Assembly (NCBI GenBank): GCA_003508835.1
Contig: PUFA01000311.1
Span: forward strand, 806,001-870,000
Reading direction: 5' to 3'
Length of the DNA: 64,000 nucleotides
DNA from: Eonycteris spelaea
Lineage: Eukaryota; Chordata; Mammalia; Chiroptera; Pteropodidae
Each line of letters opens with the position of its first letter. Position 1 is the stretch's first letter. The notes under the pieces were generated by a model that was not told the origin of the DNA, ran no database searches, and saw only the letters and a list, made by a program, of their open reading frames with translations. Shown here piece after piece: positions 1 to 10,700 of this stretch. Both the position numbers and the translations under genes were made by a program.

Positions 1-203
1 GCCGTTAGAGGCGGACTGGCCTGGCCCCGCTGGGGACAACGCTCCTGTGTGATACAGGTGACACCACTTTGTGTCCAACCCACCGAGGCACTTCTCAGAG
101 CTGAGCTTGGCTGGCCGGGGATTTGGTGACCCAGCGCGCAGCACACTTGGGGTGCAGGCTGAGGACTGGAGGGGCTGCCTCACTGTGAGTGAGAGTTTGA
201 GTG

Positions 204-236
204 AGTGTGTGTGTGTGTGTGTGTGAGTGTGTGTGT
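204..236. repeat. (TG)n microsatellite
   Basis: About 16 TG dinucleotides with one GA interruption. Confidence 0.95.
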
Positions 237-1115
237 CTTGTGTCTATACACATCCTCAAAGAGACAGCAGATTTGTCTGTCTCTTAGTTTGGATTCCCTG
301 AGAAGGAGACCCCGAGGCAAGGGGAGTCACTTGTTAGGGGGGTGGCACTGGGAAGGAGAACACGAGGAGGAAGTGAGGAAGTCGCAGAAAGGATCCATTA
401 TCGGGCCGGTACCACCGTGGCTCACCGGGGCCGAAACCTGGGGAGCCGGCGTCAGACACACGCCTAAGCGCCCAGCTGGGCGCTTCTGCACCGTTCCCGT
501 CAGCCACTGAATGCGGGGCGTCGGGGGACAGGGAGGTTCGTTCTCTGGCATTGCTGGCCTGTCACGCCGCAGATGAAAGACCTTTGGTAGCCACAGATGC
601 AGATGGCGCATTTGCCGGCAGCCGGCCACAGGCCCGTGAGTGCGGAAGCGCCCAGGGCCAGGAGATGGTGGGCCAGGTGTCGGCAGTGTCCGCTGTGACC
701 CCAGGTCCTCCTTCCTGTCAACGTGATCAGGGTATAGTGCACACTTTCCATGCCTCCTCCTTAATGTTCAGTATCCCTGGATTTTCAGCTGTCAAGGAAC
801 TTAAGAGTCGAAAGAGGGAGATGCCCTCGACAAAGTAAACGCTGTGTGGCCCAGTGCCATGCGTCCCATCTGTGGGGGACCCCGGAGACACGGAGAATCT
901 GGACAGCCCACGCCTTGCTCCCTTTAGCTCTAAGCTGAAGCGCCTGGGCGCAGGTGGCCGCAGGAGGTGACCCCAGGAAGCAGGCGTGTGGGGTGAGGAA
1001 GAGGACACATGGGAAGGAAGGGCCGTTCTTGAAGTCGCCGTTCTGGCAGTGGGGTGGGCGTGGACTTCGCCCTTGCATGCTGGCCAAGGGGCCGCCACCG
1101 CCTGATGGAAGGGCT
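237..1115. other. Unique GC-rich intronic DNA
   Basis: No repeat family or exon recognised. Open frames here have no domain and no splice-site support. Confidence 0.5.
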
Positions 1116-1232
1116 GGGGAAGGAAGGAAGGGAGGAGGAGGAAGGAGGGAAGGGAGGGAGGGAAGGGAGGAAGGAGAAGGAAGGAAGGCAGGAAGGAAGG
1201 GAAGGAGGGAAGGGAGGAAGGGAAGGAAAGGG
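1116..1232. repeat. GGAA-type polypurine tract
   Basis: A run of 117 bases that is all purine on the + strand except one C at 1189, made of GGAA/GGGA units. Confidence 0.9.
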
Positions 1233-1247
1233 TTCTCAAAGTGAATG

Positions 1248-1297
1248 TCTTTTTTTTCCTCCTTCTTCCTTCTCTCCTTCCTTTCTTCTTTCTTCTT
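1248..1297. repeat. Polypyrimidine tract
   Basis: Fifty pyrimidines (CTTCCT-type) follow the polypurine tract after 15 mixed bases, so the two can in principle pair as a loose hairpin. Confidence 0.9.
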
Positions 1298-1454
1298 GGA
1301 CAAAGAAAGTCTCACAGAAACTGTTAGGGGAGAGCGGGCTCCCGTCTCAAGCTGCTGGTGTCGATGCCCAGTGGAGTGGGAGGGCCGCAGCTGTGGTGGG
1401 GCCCCTGGAAGCAGAGCTCGAGTTCGGGGTTGGCCGTGGACTAGCTCCCCAGGG

Positions 1455-1606
1455 CTGCCGTGGGTAGCTGAAAACTACAGAACGTATTGTCTGGAAGCCA
1501 GACATCTAAGATTGAGGCGTCGGCAGGGCTGCCCGCAGTCCTTGGCGCTCCTTGGCTTGAAGCTGCATAACTTTGAGCTCTGCCAGTGTCATCACAGGGC
1601 CACCTC

Positions 1607-1649
<43 letters not shown>

Positions 1650-1795
1650 TCTCTGTTTATAAAGACAACGGTCGTATCAGATTAGGGTCCCACTGTAGTC
1701 AGTATGACCTCATCTTCAATAATCACATCCACGAATGAGCCCGTTTCCAGATAAGGTCACCGTCGTCTTTTGGGGACACAATGTAGTCCACACGG
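1455..1795 (+). repeat. Old interspersed repeat, 'ctggaagtcc' family (family A)
   Basis: The pattern runs from a degraded 'ctgga-agcc-aga' start through 'attgaggcgtcggcaggg', 'tgacctcatctt' and a closing 'cttttggggacacaat'. The same order is repeated at 10215, 12378, 54100 and 56060, and in reverse at 48330. It is internally expanded by (TG)n at 1609-1645. I do not assign a Repbase name; it may be LTR-derived. Confidence 0.7.
1609..1645. repeat. (TG)n microsatellite
   Basis: A (TG)n run with early CG interruptions, inside the family A repeat. Confidence 0.95.
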
Positions 1796-2067
1796 GAGAG
1801 AACCCCGCAGGGAGAGGAGGAAGGCAACCTGGGTAAAAGGGGACAGCCAGGTGCAGATGTCTCACCGGGTAAGGCCTGGCCTCACCAGGTCTGGGGTGGC
1901 GAGGGGACTCTGGACCGTGGGTCCCTGCCGTGCCGCTCTTCCTTCAGGCAGGGGGAGCTGGCCATGGTACTCGCGTCAGCGTGGGAGCCAGTCACTGGCC
2001 GTGAGTCGGACCGGGCCCTCTGATTCGCAGCTGGGGGGCCGGGGGCCTCCCTAAAGCTCCCATAGTA

Positions 2068-2270
2068 TGAACAGCGGTTGTGGACGGGGACAGTTTTCCC
2101 TCGGGAGATGTAGCGGTCAGTGCTGGGCCACGTTCTGGGTTTGGAGGGTGGGAGGTGCTCCCGGGTCGAGACCAGGGAAGCTGCTGAACGTCCTGCATGC
2201 CCAGGACGGCCCCGCGACAAGGAACGACCCGGTCCGAAAGGTCAGCCGTGCCGAGGGGGTTAGAAAGTCT
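2068..2270 (+). repeat. MER20-like hAT element, GC-enriched
   Basis: It follows the MER20 order: ttttccctcggg, then gaccagggaagctgctgaac, then gtcctgcatgcccaggacgg, then a tail like 'cgagggggttagaaa'. Many positions are G or C where other copies in this window have A or T. Confidence 0.6.
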
Positions 2271-3040
2271 GCTGCGGACGAATGGGGTCACAAGGACAGC
2301 AGCAGGCTCCGCCGTGACGGGCAGGGTGAGAGGGGCAGGTCCCTGATGGGTGATGAGGGCTGTTCAGGGAAAGATGCTCGCTGGGGGACGAGCCCAGAAT
2401 GGAGGGCGCGCGAGCTTTGCTTTTCATTCCCTGTGTGGGAAACGAGCTATTGGTTCTGAAAAAAATCCACATCAAAAATAGGCCTGTCCTGGGGACAGAG
2501 AACAGGGTCCCCGCCCGGTACACTGAGGCCACGAGGATGGCTGTCCTCGCTGACCTTCTCCAGTGCAGCTGGTGGGCGAGTCGAGTCAGGGGGAGATGCA
2601 GTGAGCAGTGGGCTGGGGGCCAGGGCTGGCAGGCTGTCACCCTCAGCCCGACTGCCTGGCACGCAGGGTCACGCCCTGATGCTTCGCCTCAGGGGCCCTG
2701 GCTGGGTGCTGGCCGGGCCAGTGGGCCAGTGTGTCAGCACCCTCCAGCACCCTCCGGCACCCTCCAGCTCAGGCAGGAACGTCCCAGCCAGCTTGGTCCT
2801 TTGAACACCGTGACTTTGATCTTGGCATTCAGGAAATTAGCAGCTAATGCAGGTATGGCAGAGTTTTTTGGTCTCGTTGATAAGGTTTGGCTAAAAGGTG
2901 ATAAAAACGAGGACATAGAAGTAGGAAGTGTGCAGGCGATTGACAGGGGTGTGAAGTTATGCTGGTCGCCAAGATTCATTCTCATCCAGCGGACCGACGT
3001 GGGTTGGCGCTCGACCATTTGGAGGTGAAATCCTTGTAGG
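2271..3040. other. Intronic DNA, partly unexplained
   Basis: This holds a short CACCCTCC tandem (about 2740-2770). At 2800-3028 an AT-richer stretch stays open on the + strand but shows no recognisable domain. No supported gene. Confidence 0.4.
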
Positions 3041-3044
3041 CTCG

Positions 3045-3565
3045 ACTCTTTTTAAAAAAAATTATTAATAATTGTAAAATACATAGAAAACTTACCACCT
3101 TACCTTACCAGTTTTAAGTGTACAATTCTGTGGCATTAAATACAGTCACATTGTTGTGGGACCATCACCACCTGCTCCATCTCCAGAACGCTTCATCCCA
3201 TACTGAGACTCTGCCCCATTAACACTAGCCACATTTCTGCTGTCCCTGCTCCTGACGGCCACCACTCCACTTTGCGTCTCTATAAATTTGACTCCTGCAG
3301 GTACCTCTGCAGTGGAATCACACAGTATTGGTGTTTTTGTGAATGGCTTATTTCACCTAGCATAGCGTCTTCCAGGTTCATCCCTGTGGGAGCGTGCAAC
3401 AGGATTTCCCTCCTTTTGAAGGCTGAGTAATATTCCATTGTGTGCATGGACCATGTTTTGTCTGTCTCTTCATTCACCCGTCGATGGACACTTGGGTGGC
3501 TCCCACCTTTTCGTTGTTATGAGTAATGACGCTGCTGTGAATATGGGTGTAGAAGTATTTTTTCA
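3045..3565 (-). mobile_element. L1 3' end, antisense
   Basis: On the - strand this encodes a piece of the L1 ORF2 C-terminus, with TMEYYSAFKRREIL and a following EISHSQK motif (about 3280-3477), then the 3' UTR running toward 3045. It is an old 5'-truncated copy with no intact ORF2. Confidence 0.85.
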
Positions 3566-4516
3566 GTTAACTCTGGTTTTGAGGCAGAAAAATCTAGGAT
3601 GAAGAAGGCAGCTCATTTTCTGTTGAGATTATGTGGCTTTGGGAAGGAAGTGGCAAGGGAGGGGGAGAGATTAGATGTCCCGGGGACATGCGGGCACCTG
3701 ACAGCATTAGGAAGGACCAGAGTTCCCAGCCCAGCCCTTTGACCAGGTCGGTGGTGACTGGGGTCACGTCAGCTTGTGGGCCTTGGGTTTGCTCACGTCA
3801 AGAGGGGACATTGTGCCTACTGCAGCGCCTTGTAGAGACAGAAAACCGTCTCGGGAGAAAGTCGCTTCTGGTAGTGACGGTCCCCAGAATTCGGGAAAAT
3901 TATAAATATATTCTGCACAGTAAACGCACGATAAAAATATTGGACATGTAAAAATATTGACTTATTTAGTCGCTAATCATGTGTCAGGCAGGCGCTTATC
4001 ACGCTTCAGGGGCTGGGGCCACTCCCACGGCTGTAAGTTGGCGTCTTCGGCGGGCCCAGCAGCGTTCTGATGATGCCGCGTTGGCTCGTCTGCGTGGAGA
4101 GGGCAAATAAAGCAGGACGAGGGGCTGGGGGGGGGGCGGCTGGCTGGCCGCGTCGATGGGTGAAGAGACGACGTTTGCGTAGAGAGCTGTGCGGAGGGAG
4201 GGAGGGGCCTGGAGGTGCCTGGGGGAGGAGCACGCCGAGAGTCCAGGAGGCGCAAAGGCCCTGCGGCGGGACGAGGAGGCCGCGGTGGGTGGCGGGAGCA
4301 GAGTGAGCGGGAGGTGAGTAGTTGGCGGGGAGGGCGAGTTGCTCTAAGGGGTCACCGCACATCGATGATCTCGTAGGCTGAGGTGAGGGCGTGGGTTTCA
4401 CTCCTAAGTGTGACAGGAAGCCCTGGAGAGTTCCGAGAAGGAGGAGGGGTTGACCCAGCCAGGCTTCTCCGGAGAGAACATCCTGGGGCGGGGTGGGGGG
4501 GTGGGGTCAGGGCACT
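3566..4516. other. Intronic DNA, no gene seen
   Basis: AT-rich to about 3960, then increasingly G-rich, with a run of G at about 4123-4135. No exon or clear repeat recognised. Confidence 0.45.
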
Positions 4517-5280
4517 TCTATCCAGAATACATAGAGAACTCCAGCAACTCAGTGAACGACGAACCCCGATTTAAAAGCGGGCCGCCGTTTTGCGCAGGCC
4601 CCTCCCAAAAGAAGACGCGTGTGAAGCGTCTGAGCACGTGGGAAGGTGCTCGGCGCCACGGGCCACCGGGGGAAAGCGGGGTAGACGCAGGGCGCGACGC
4701 CTCTGCCACGCGCACCTGCCACAGTGTCGAGAACGACGGCAACGTGGCACCGAACGTGGCGCGTGGGGCGGCCGGACCGCCGCGCGCCGTGGGCTGTGCG
4801 GCGGCCCGGCCGCTTGGGAAGGGGCTCCCCAGGACGGTTGCGCCGACAGTCACGGCAGCTCAGCCCGACCGGAGGCAGCCAGGTGCCCGTCAGCAGACTA
4901 AAGGGTGACAGAGCAGGGACAGGCGTGTAACGGGACAGTATCCGGCAATAAGAAGGCGCCTGGACGGGTGTCACACACGTGCCACGCGGATGCCAGTCCC
5001 AGGAGATGGCGTGCCGGCGATTGCGTTGACGTGATGCCTGAGACTCGACAGCACCGGTCTCCGGTGGAGAATCGTCACGGGGGTTGTGGCCGGCGTAGCG
5101 GAGACGGGGGTTGACTGAACAAGGGACGACGGGGACAGGCGTTTCCGGACTGACGGGGCTGCTCCACGCCTCGTCGGGCCTCCGGGAGGCGCAGGTGTAG
5201 GGTCTGGCGAACTCGTCTGCTGCACTTAACGTTGGTGCATTTCACTGTAGATAAATTTCATCTAAAGAAAAAAGAAAAAG
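4517..5280 (+). mobile_element. GC-saturated L1 3' fragment forming a CpG island
   Basis: The 5' part reads 'tatccagaatacatagagaa' and then 'aactccagcaactcagtga', the standard L1 ORF2 sequence order. Near the end, 'actcgtctgctgcacttaac' and 'ggtgcatttcactgtagata' match the L1 3' UTR end. Between these, positions that are A or T in L1 are mostly G or C. For example 'gagcacgtgggaaggtgctc' (4632-4651) matches 'taagcatgaaaagatgctca' in the L1 copy at 12951-12970. The 60 bases from 4741 hold about 13 CpGs. No ORF2 reading frame survives, and the long open frames here are side effects of GC content. Whether the island is unmethylated or has a promoter role is unknown. Confidence 0.8.
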
Positions 5281-6415
5281 CCATAAATATTAAATTCTGG
5301 TTGACGATGTGCCCGCGGAAGCGTTCGGGGACGTGTGCTGTGTCTGCAAGCCACTCTAAAACGCATTCGGAAAAGACCAATAGATAGATACACGATAGAA
5401 CACACTCAGCATATGTTTTCAGTGCTGATTTTAGAATTGCCAACGGCAACTGTTGGTCGTAGCATCTAGGTGACGCGTGCGAAGGGCTTCACCATCCAGG
5501 GCTTCTCCGCTTTCCTGTATCTGACAGTGTTCGTAATAAAATGTTGGGGACTGGAAGAGAGAAAGAAGCGGCCCCACCATTAGGAGTCGTTGGCTGCGGT
5601 CTTCCAGGCGGGAGGGGGTGGACCCAGGTGTCAGGTGCAGGCGGACAGGTGGCCGGCTTCAGGGACAGTCTGGAGGAAGGGCTTTTCGTGCCAGGACCAG
5701 CCCCCTTAGACTTTGAACTCAAGCTTCGGGGGCACTGTCAACAAGGGCCATCAGACGGAGCGGGGACTTCTGCTGTCACGCTGTCCTCTTTCACAAGCAT
5801 CCGGTCACCCAGGAGCTGTGACCGTGGGGGTTCCCAGACCTCAGCCTCGTGGATTCCAGTTTCCCCAGACTCGGGTGAACTTGTACTTGAGAGAATGTGC
5901 TGGGAGAGTCTGATGCTGGTGACCCGTGGGCCTCGTTCTGGGAAACGCCAGGTGGCCGGTGGAAGGCAGACAGGCTTTGGCTCTTTGAGCTGGACAGATG
6001 GGTGTGGAGCGTGACTCGCCACTCACTGGTGGCTGTGGGGGCGGGGGAGGGGGTGAGCTGGCGTGGCTGCCTGAGTGGCCAGGCTAGGAGGCCGTGTGAT
6101 GGAGCCTCAGGTTAAGGGCCCTTAGAAGTTCTTCGGGGATGATTCTGAGTCACATGGGGTGGACTATCTTTTATCACCCAGCCAGATTTCCCACGGAGGA
6201 GGAATGTTTGATTATGAGCCCAGAAGAAGCAAATGCGTTTAGTCAAAAGTGATATTTGCACACGGCGAGGCTGGATATTTATGTTTCAGAAAATTGTTTT
6301 AACTTGAGGTTTGCTCAGCCCGAAGGAACGCCTTTGAGACCTTGGATGTCTGGAATTTGGGGCCCCGTGGCCTAGGAAGTGAAGTCTGTGTGTGTTCCTT
6401 TACCGAGCTACATTC
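5281..6415. other. Unique intronic DNA
   Basis: No repeat family or gene recognised. The open frames lack domains. Confidence 0.45.
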
Positions 6416-6655
6416 AGAGGTGGTAGCCACAAATGTGTTGGGCACTCACCGTGCACCACGCCCCGGGCTGGGGACTTGAACCTGGGGACTCAGAACTGCT
6501 ATGAAACAATCTAGATTTTAACGGAGAAAGTCCTGCCCGAGGTGAGTGGCTTGTCCAAGGTCACACAGCGTTCAGTGACAGATAGGAGGCTAGAGTTAGG
6601 TCACCTGACTTCCAGGCGGGAGGCCTTGCCACTGTGCCACACCTCTTTACCCACA
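6416..6655 (+). repeat. MIR3/L2-like repeat
   Basis: Contains 'gtccaaggtcacacagcg' preceded by a 'gtgcaccacgcc' motif, the usual order in MIR3/L2-related elements. Confidence 0.65.
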
Positions 6656-6663
6656 AGGGAAGG

Positions 6664-6870
6664 GATATGTGGTGGCTAAGAGCACAGGCCCCGGAGTCAC
6701 AGAGACTGGGGTTCAAGTCCAGCCTTGCCGTCTTCTGAAGGCATGGGCTTGGGGGATTGACTTATCATCTCCAAGCCTCAGTTTCTCCATCTGTAAAATG
6801 GGGGTCATGTGGTATCTTGCAGCAGGCTTATACTGGCTCATAGAGCCGATTGTTAAATCTTCAGGAATTT
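6664..6870 (+). repeat. MIR
   Basis: The full MIR order is visible: 'gtggctaagagcacaggc', 'gttcaagtccagccttgcc', 'cctcagtttctccatctg', 'taaaatggggg'. Confidence 0.9.
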
Positions 6871-7084
6871 CACAAGTTACTGACGTTATGTTGGTAGCTT
6901 GAAAGCAGCCATATGTGTGAAATGGCCAAATGCAACAAATCAGGGCCTTTCTACCCCGCCCAGAGAGTTAAACAGTCAGCACACACCGACCACAGCAGTA
7001 TTTACTTTGGAGAGTTTTCCTGGGCAGAGCGCTGGTGCATGTAAGGCTTTAAGAGCCCAGAGCCTGGCACGTGTAGACAGTGGC

Positions 7085-7200
7085 TGCCATGTGGCGGTCA
7101 GGAACATGGCCTTTCAGTCCCATAATCTTCAGGCAAGAGTCCGCCTGGTCACTCCAGTGCTGTGACCTTGGGCAGTTATTCAATGTAAGTGAGTACCAGG
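7085..7200 (+). repeat. MIR fragment
   Basis: Contains 'gctgtgaccttgggcagtt' after an eroded MIR 5' part. Confidence 0.65.
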
Positions 7201-7600
7201 GGGCACCGATCTTGGGCCTCCCACGCCTAGCATGGGGGAGGACGCTGGCTGGTGTGGTCACGTGGCTATCATCTCTGAGACGGTCGCCTGGCTGGGGAGC
7301 AGAGGGGGTTCTCTAGCCAGGCGGGGTCAAATGCCCAAGGTTAGCCCCACCCAAACCATGGCCAAAGAGGTTATGATACCAGAAGGAGTGAGGAGGGATA
7401 CCAGATAGACAAAACAACGGGTACCTCCCGTAGCCGCCCCCAAACCCAAGACTGAGAGGAGGTGCCGTTTTTCTTAACAGTGACGGATTCTAAGGGTGGT
7501 AGATGTAAGAAAGGAAAGTAGCGGGAAGGGATGGTCTGTGCTTTTATTTCTTTTCGTTTTTTTAGATCAGTTGATTGATGTAGTAGAGTCTTAACCACCT

Positions 7601-7810
7601 GCTAGGCACGCACGACTATGGGCTTCAAAGTCTTGACAGATCCAAGTTCGAATCCTGACTCTACCACTTACACCTTCATCCATTCAGTAAACGTGTACTG
7701 AGCATTTTAGGCAGGACGCCAGTGTTGTCACAAGGGACGCTCACTGTGTGACCTCGGGAAAGTTACTTGCCTTCTCTGAACCCCGGTTTTCAGTGGGAGA
7801 AGGGAGTTAC
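7601..7810 (+). repeat. MIR fragments
   Basis: A 5' part ('aagttcgaatcctgactcta') and a 3' part ('tgtgacctcgggaaagttac') are separated by an L2-like 'cattcagtaaacgtgtactg' piece. Confidence 0.65.
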
Positions 7811-8104
7811 AAGCCGAAGAACATGGCTGTCAAGAGTGCACAATCCGGAGTCAGGCCTCTTCAGGTTCAGAGCCTGTCACCTGCTTTCACTCATAACACC
7901 TCTGACACCAAATGTATGAGGGTATTTCTCTCCACGGCAACACGCGTATTCCCCATTTCTCCAGGCACCGACTGGGTGCCCCACTTCTGATCCTAACCGC
8001 CTGGAGGTAGCTCAGACCCCACGGGTAAGGGCTCAGTTCTACAAGCCTGGCCTCGCTCAAGGTGCCGGTAGCAAGTCCCAGCTTGTCACCCATACTTCTG
8101 ACCG

Positions 8105-8640
8105 ACCCGGCTATAAATTAAGGGTTCTCGTGACCTCTTCCTCAGGTCCCATAATTTGCTTCTAGAATGGCTCGCAGAACTCAGGATGGCACTTCGCTTG
8201 CTACTTGTTATAAAGGACGCCACTCAGGAACAGCCAAATGGAAGAGGCTTACAGGATGAAGTGCTGGGGGAGGGGCACAGAGCTTCCTTTCTCTGGGTGC
8301 ACCACCCTCCCAGCATCTTGACATGTTCACCCACATAACTCCTGTTATTTAGGGGTTTTAATGAAAGTTTCATTGCGTGGACACAATTGGCCTTTGCTGG
8401 TTATACTCAGCCTCCAACTTCTCCACCCTCCCAGAGGATGGGGGTTGGAGCTGAGAGTTCCAGCCCTCTGATCGTGCCTTGGTTTTTCTGGTGACCAGTC
8501 TCCATCTTGAAGCTACCTAGGGACCCTGCTATCTGTCCTCTAATTAGCATACAGAGGACACTCATCACTCTGGAGATCCAAGGGTTTTAGGAGCTGTGTG
8601 CCAGAACCACGGACAAAGACCAAATATTTCTTATCGTGGC
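8105..8640 (-). mobile_element. Solo LTR remnant (ERVL/MaLR-like), orientation uncertain
   Basis: About 530 bp with the order 'agaatggctcgcagaactca', 'ataaaggacgccactcagga', 'attagcatacagaggacac', 'ccaagggttttaggagctg', 'gaccaaatatttctta'. Part of the same family recurs at 35510-35850. No retroviral coding sequence is next to it. The LTR class is from recognition by eye. Confidence 0.55.
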
Positions 8641-8654
8641 ACCCCCCGGCTCTG

Positions 8655-8845
8655 CTGACTGCTCTCTGTGTCATGTCAGGCACATCCCTTGACCTTGCAT
8701 TGTCTCAGTTTGTTCATACGTACAGTGTGGAAAATAACAGGCCCTCTCCTAGAGGTTCGTAGTAAAGATTAAATGGCAAAATAAAAGAAATGGCTCAGAA
8801 CTCTGTGCCTGGCACATGGTGTGCTCTCAGTATTCTTGGTTATTA
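8655..8845 (+). repeat. MIR 3' part
   Basis: Contains 'tgtctcagtttgttcatacg', 'gattaaatggcaaa' and 'ctctgtgcctggcacatgg'. It runs straight into the CAT/CAC array. Confidence 0.75.
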
Positions 8846-9720
8846 ACATCATCATGACCATCATCAACATCGTCATCATCATCATTACCATCACCATAAT
8901 CATCATCATCACCACCACCATCATCACCACCATCACCATCATCAACACCATCCTTATCACCATCATCACCATCATGACCAGCATCACCACCATCACCATT
9001 ATCAACACTGTCATAATCACATCATCACCATCATCAACAGCACCACCGTCAACATCATCATCATCACCACTACTGTCATCAACATCACAGCACCATTACC
9101 ATCATCACCATCATCACCGTCACCAGCAGCAACAGCACCGTCACCATCACCATTGTCATCATTGCCATCATCATCATCATCACCACCATCACCATCATCA
9201 ACACTGTCATCATCAATACCATCATCATCATCACCACCATCACCTTCATCAACACCATCATTATCAACATCATCACCATAGTCACCACCATCACCATTAT
9301 CACTGCCATAATCAACATCATCACCACCATCACCATTATCAACACTGTCGTAATCAACATCATCGCCACCATCACCATTATCAACACTGTCATAATCAAC
9401 ATCATCAACATCATCACCACCATCACCTTCATCAACACCATCATTATCAACATCATCGCCATAGTCACCACCATCACCATTATCAACATTGTCATAATCG
9501 ACATCATCACCATCATCCGCAGCACCACCATCAACATCATCACAATCATCCACATCACCATCATCACCACCATCACCATTATCAACACTGTCATAATCAA
9601 CATCATCACCATCATCAATAGCACCATCATCATCATCACCACCACCATCATCAGCATCATCAGCACTGTCATCATCACCATCATCATCACCCAACATCAT
9701 CATCAGCACCATCAAAGGAT
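8846..9720. repeat. CAT/CAC trinucleotide array with higher-order structure
   Basis: About 875 bp of CAT, CAC and CAA triplets with sparse changes. Internal marker words repeat: 'caccttcatc' occurs at 9241 and 9424, a 183-bp period shared by the surrounding 70 bases, and a period of about 42 bp is seen at 9309-9400. Because the unit is three bases, long frames stay open on both strands (His-rich on +, Asp-rich on -). These are by-products and not genes. Confidence 0.95.
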
Positions 9721-9795
9721 TCATTAAGAACTAAATGAGATAATGCATGCCACATGCTCAGTCAGTATTTTCTGCTGTGGTTATTAATTTATTTA
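9721..9795 (+). repeat. Second MIR-like tail after the array
   Basis: 'aactaaatgagataatgcat' followed by 'ctcagtcagtattttctgct' is another MIR-like 3' end, so the array lies between two MIR tails. Confidence 0.55.
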
Positions 9796-10214
9796 GTGAT
9801 CATGACTGTGGGGGCGAGGCGTCCAGGTGTGACTGAGGGGCATGGGTAAGCTTGGAGGATGTTTAGAAGGTGAAAGTGACATGAGGAAAAAGAGTGAGAG
9901 GGGCCACCAGGACCTTGCTCGGTTTGCCACATTAAGGGGTTTGGTGGCTGTGAGTGCTGCACAGTGTGGGGAGGAGGGTGAGGATGGTGTGGGGTGCTGA
10001 TGAGTTCAGTTTGGGGGTGGGGTATTAAGGGTGACCATCACGAATCCATGTGGAGATTTCTAGTGGGCTAGACTAAAGATCCCTAAGTGATCTCATCTGA
10101 TGCTGTCCCTTCAAACACCCACGTTACCAGTATTTCTGGGAGACCATTTAAAATACTGCTTCCAGTGTGGTAGAGCTGGCACTGGAATGCAGGTCTGCGA
10201 CTCAGCCCTTTGCT
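9796..10214. other. Unique intronic DNA
   Basis: Nothing recognised. It may include a degraded MIR3 near 10150-10215. Confidence 0.4.
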
Positions 10215-10594
10215 TAATTCACCATTGTACTTCCTGGCGGCGCATAACAAATCTCTACGGACCGGATGGCGTCAGCAACTGGAATTTAGTCTCAGAGATC
10301 TGGAGGCCAGAAGTCCAAAATCAAGGCGTCACTTGGCCTGGTTCCCTCTGGCGGCCCTGAGGGAGATTCTGCTCCAGGCGTTGCTTCTAACTTCTGCTTG
10401 TTTGGCCATCCCTGGTGTCCCTTGGCTCATAGATGCATTACCTCGATCTCCGCCTCTGTCAGCACGGGATGTTCCTTCTTCCTTCTGTGTCTCCCTCTGT
10501 CTGTCCTTCCTCTTAGGACACCACTCATACTGGATGTAGGGCCCTCCCTACTTCAATGCGACCTCATCTTAACTTGATTACATCTGCAATAATA

Positions 10595-10625
<31 letters not shown>

Positions 10626-10700
10626 GATGATGATGTCACATTCATGGGTGTCGGGTGTAGTACTTTACCGTATCTTTTGGGAGACAAAATTCAACACGCA
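10215..10700 (+). repeat. Family A repeat with internal (ATG)n
   Basis: The order is 'ggaggccagaagtccaaaat', 'caaggcgtcacttgg', 'tgacctcatctt'-like, 'aacttgattacatctgcaat', then 'atcttttgggagacaaaatt'. An (ATG)n run at 10590-10636 sits where the 'aaagaccctatttcc' segment is expected. Confidence 0.75.
10590..10636. repeat. (ATG)n microsatellite
   Basis: Near-perfect ATG triplets, interrupted once, inside the family A repeat. Confidence 0.95.

Noticed and set aside
785..1315. 176- and 170-codon frames on - rich in Pro, Ser and Phe
   Set aside because: Translation of the polypurine/polypyrimidine tracts.
3280..3477. 65-codon frame on -
   Set aside because: Part of a decayed L1 ORF2 C-terminus, not a cellular gene.
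4450..4908. Long open frames on both strands in the GC island
   Set aside because: High GC removes stop codons, and the DNA is a diverged L1 with no surviving ORF2 frame.
8821..9621. 266-codon His-rich open frame on +
   Set aside because: It is the CAT/CAC array read in one phase; triplet repeats stay open without selection.
9017..9724. 235-codon Asp-rich open frame on -
   Set aside because: Reverse strand of the same array (GAT/GTG).
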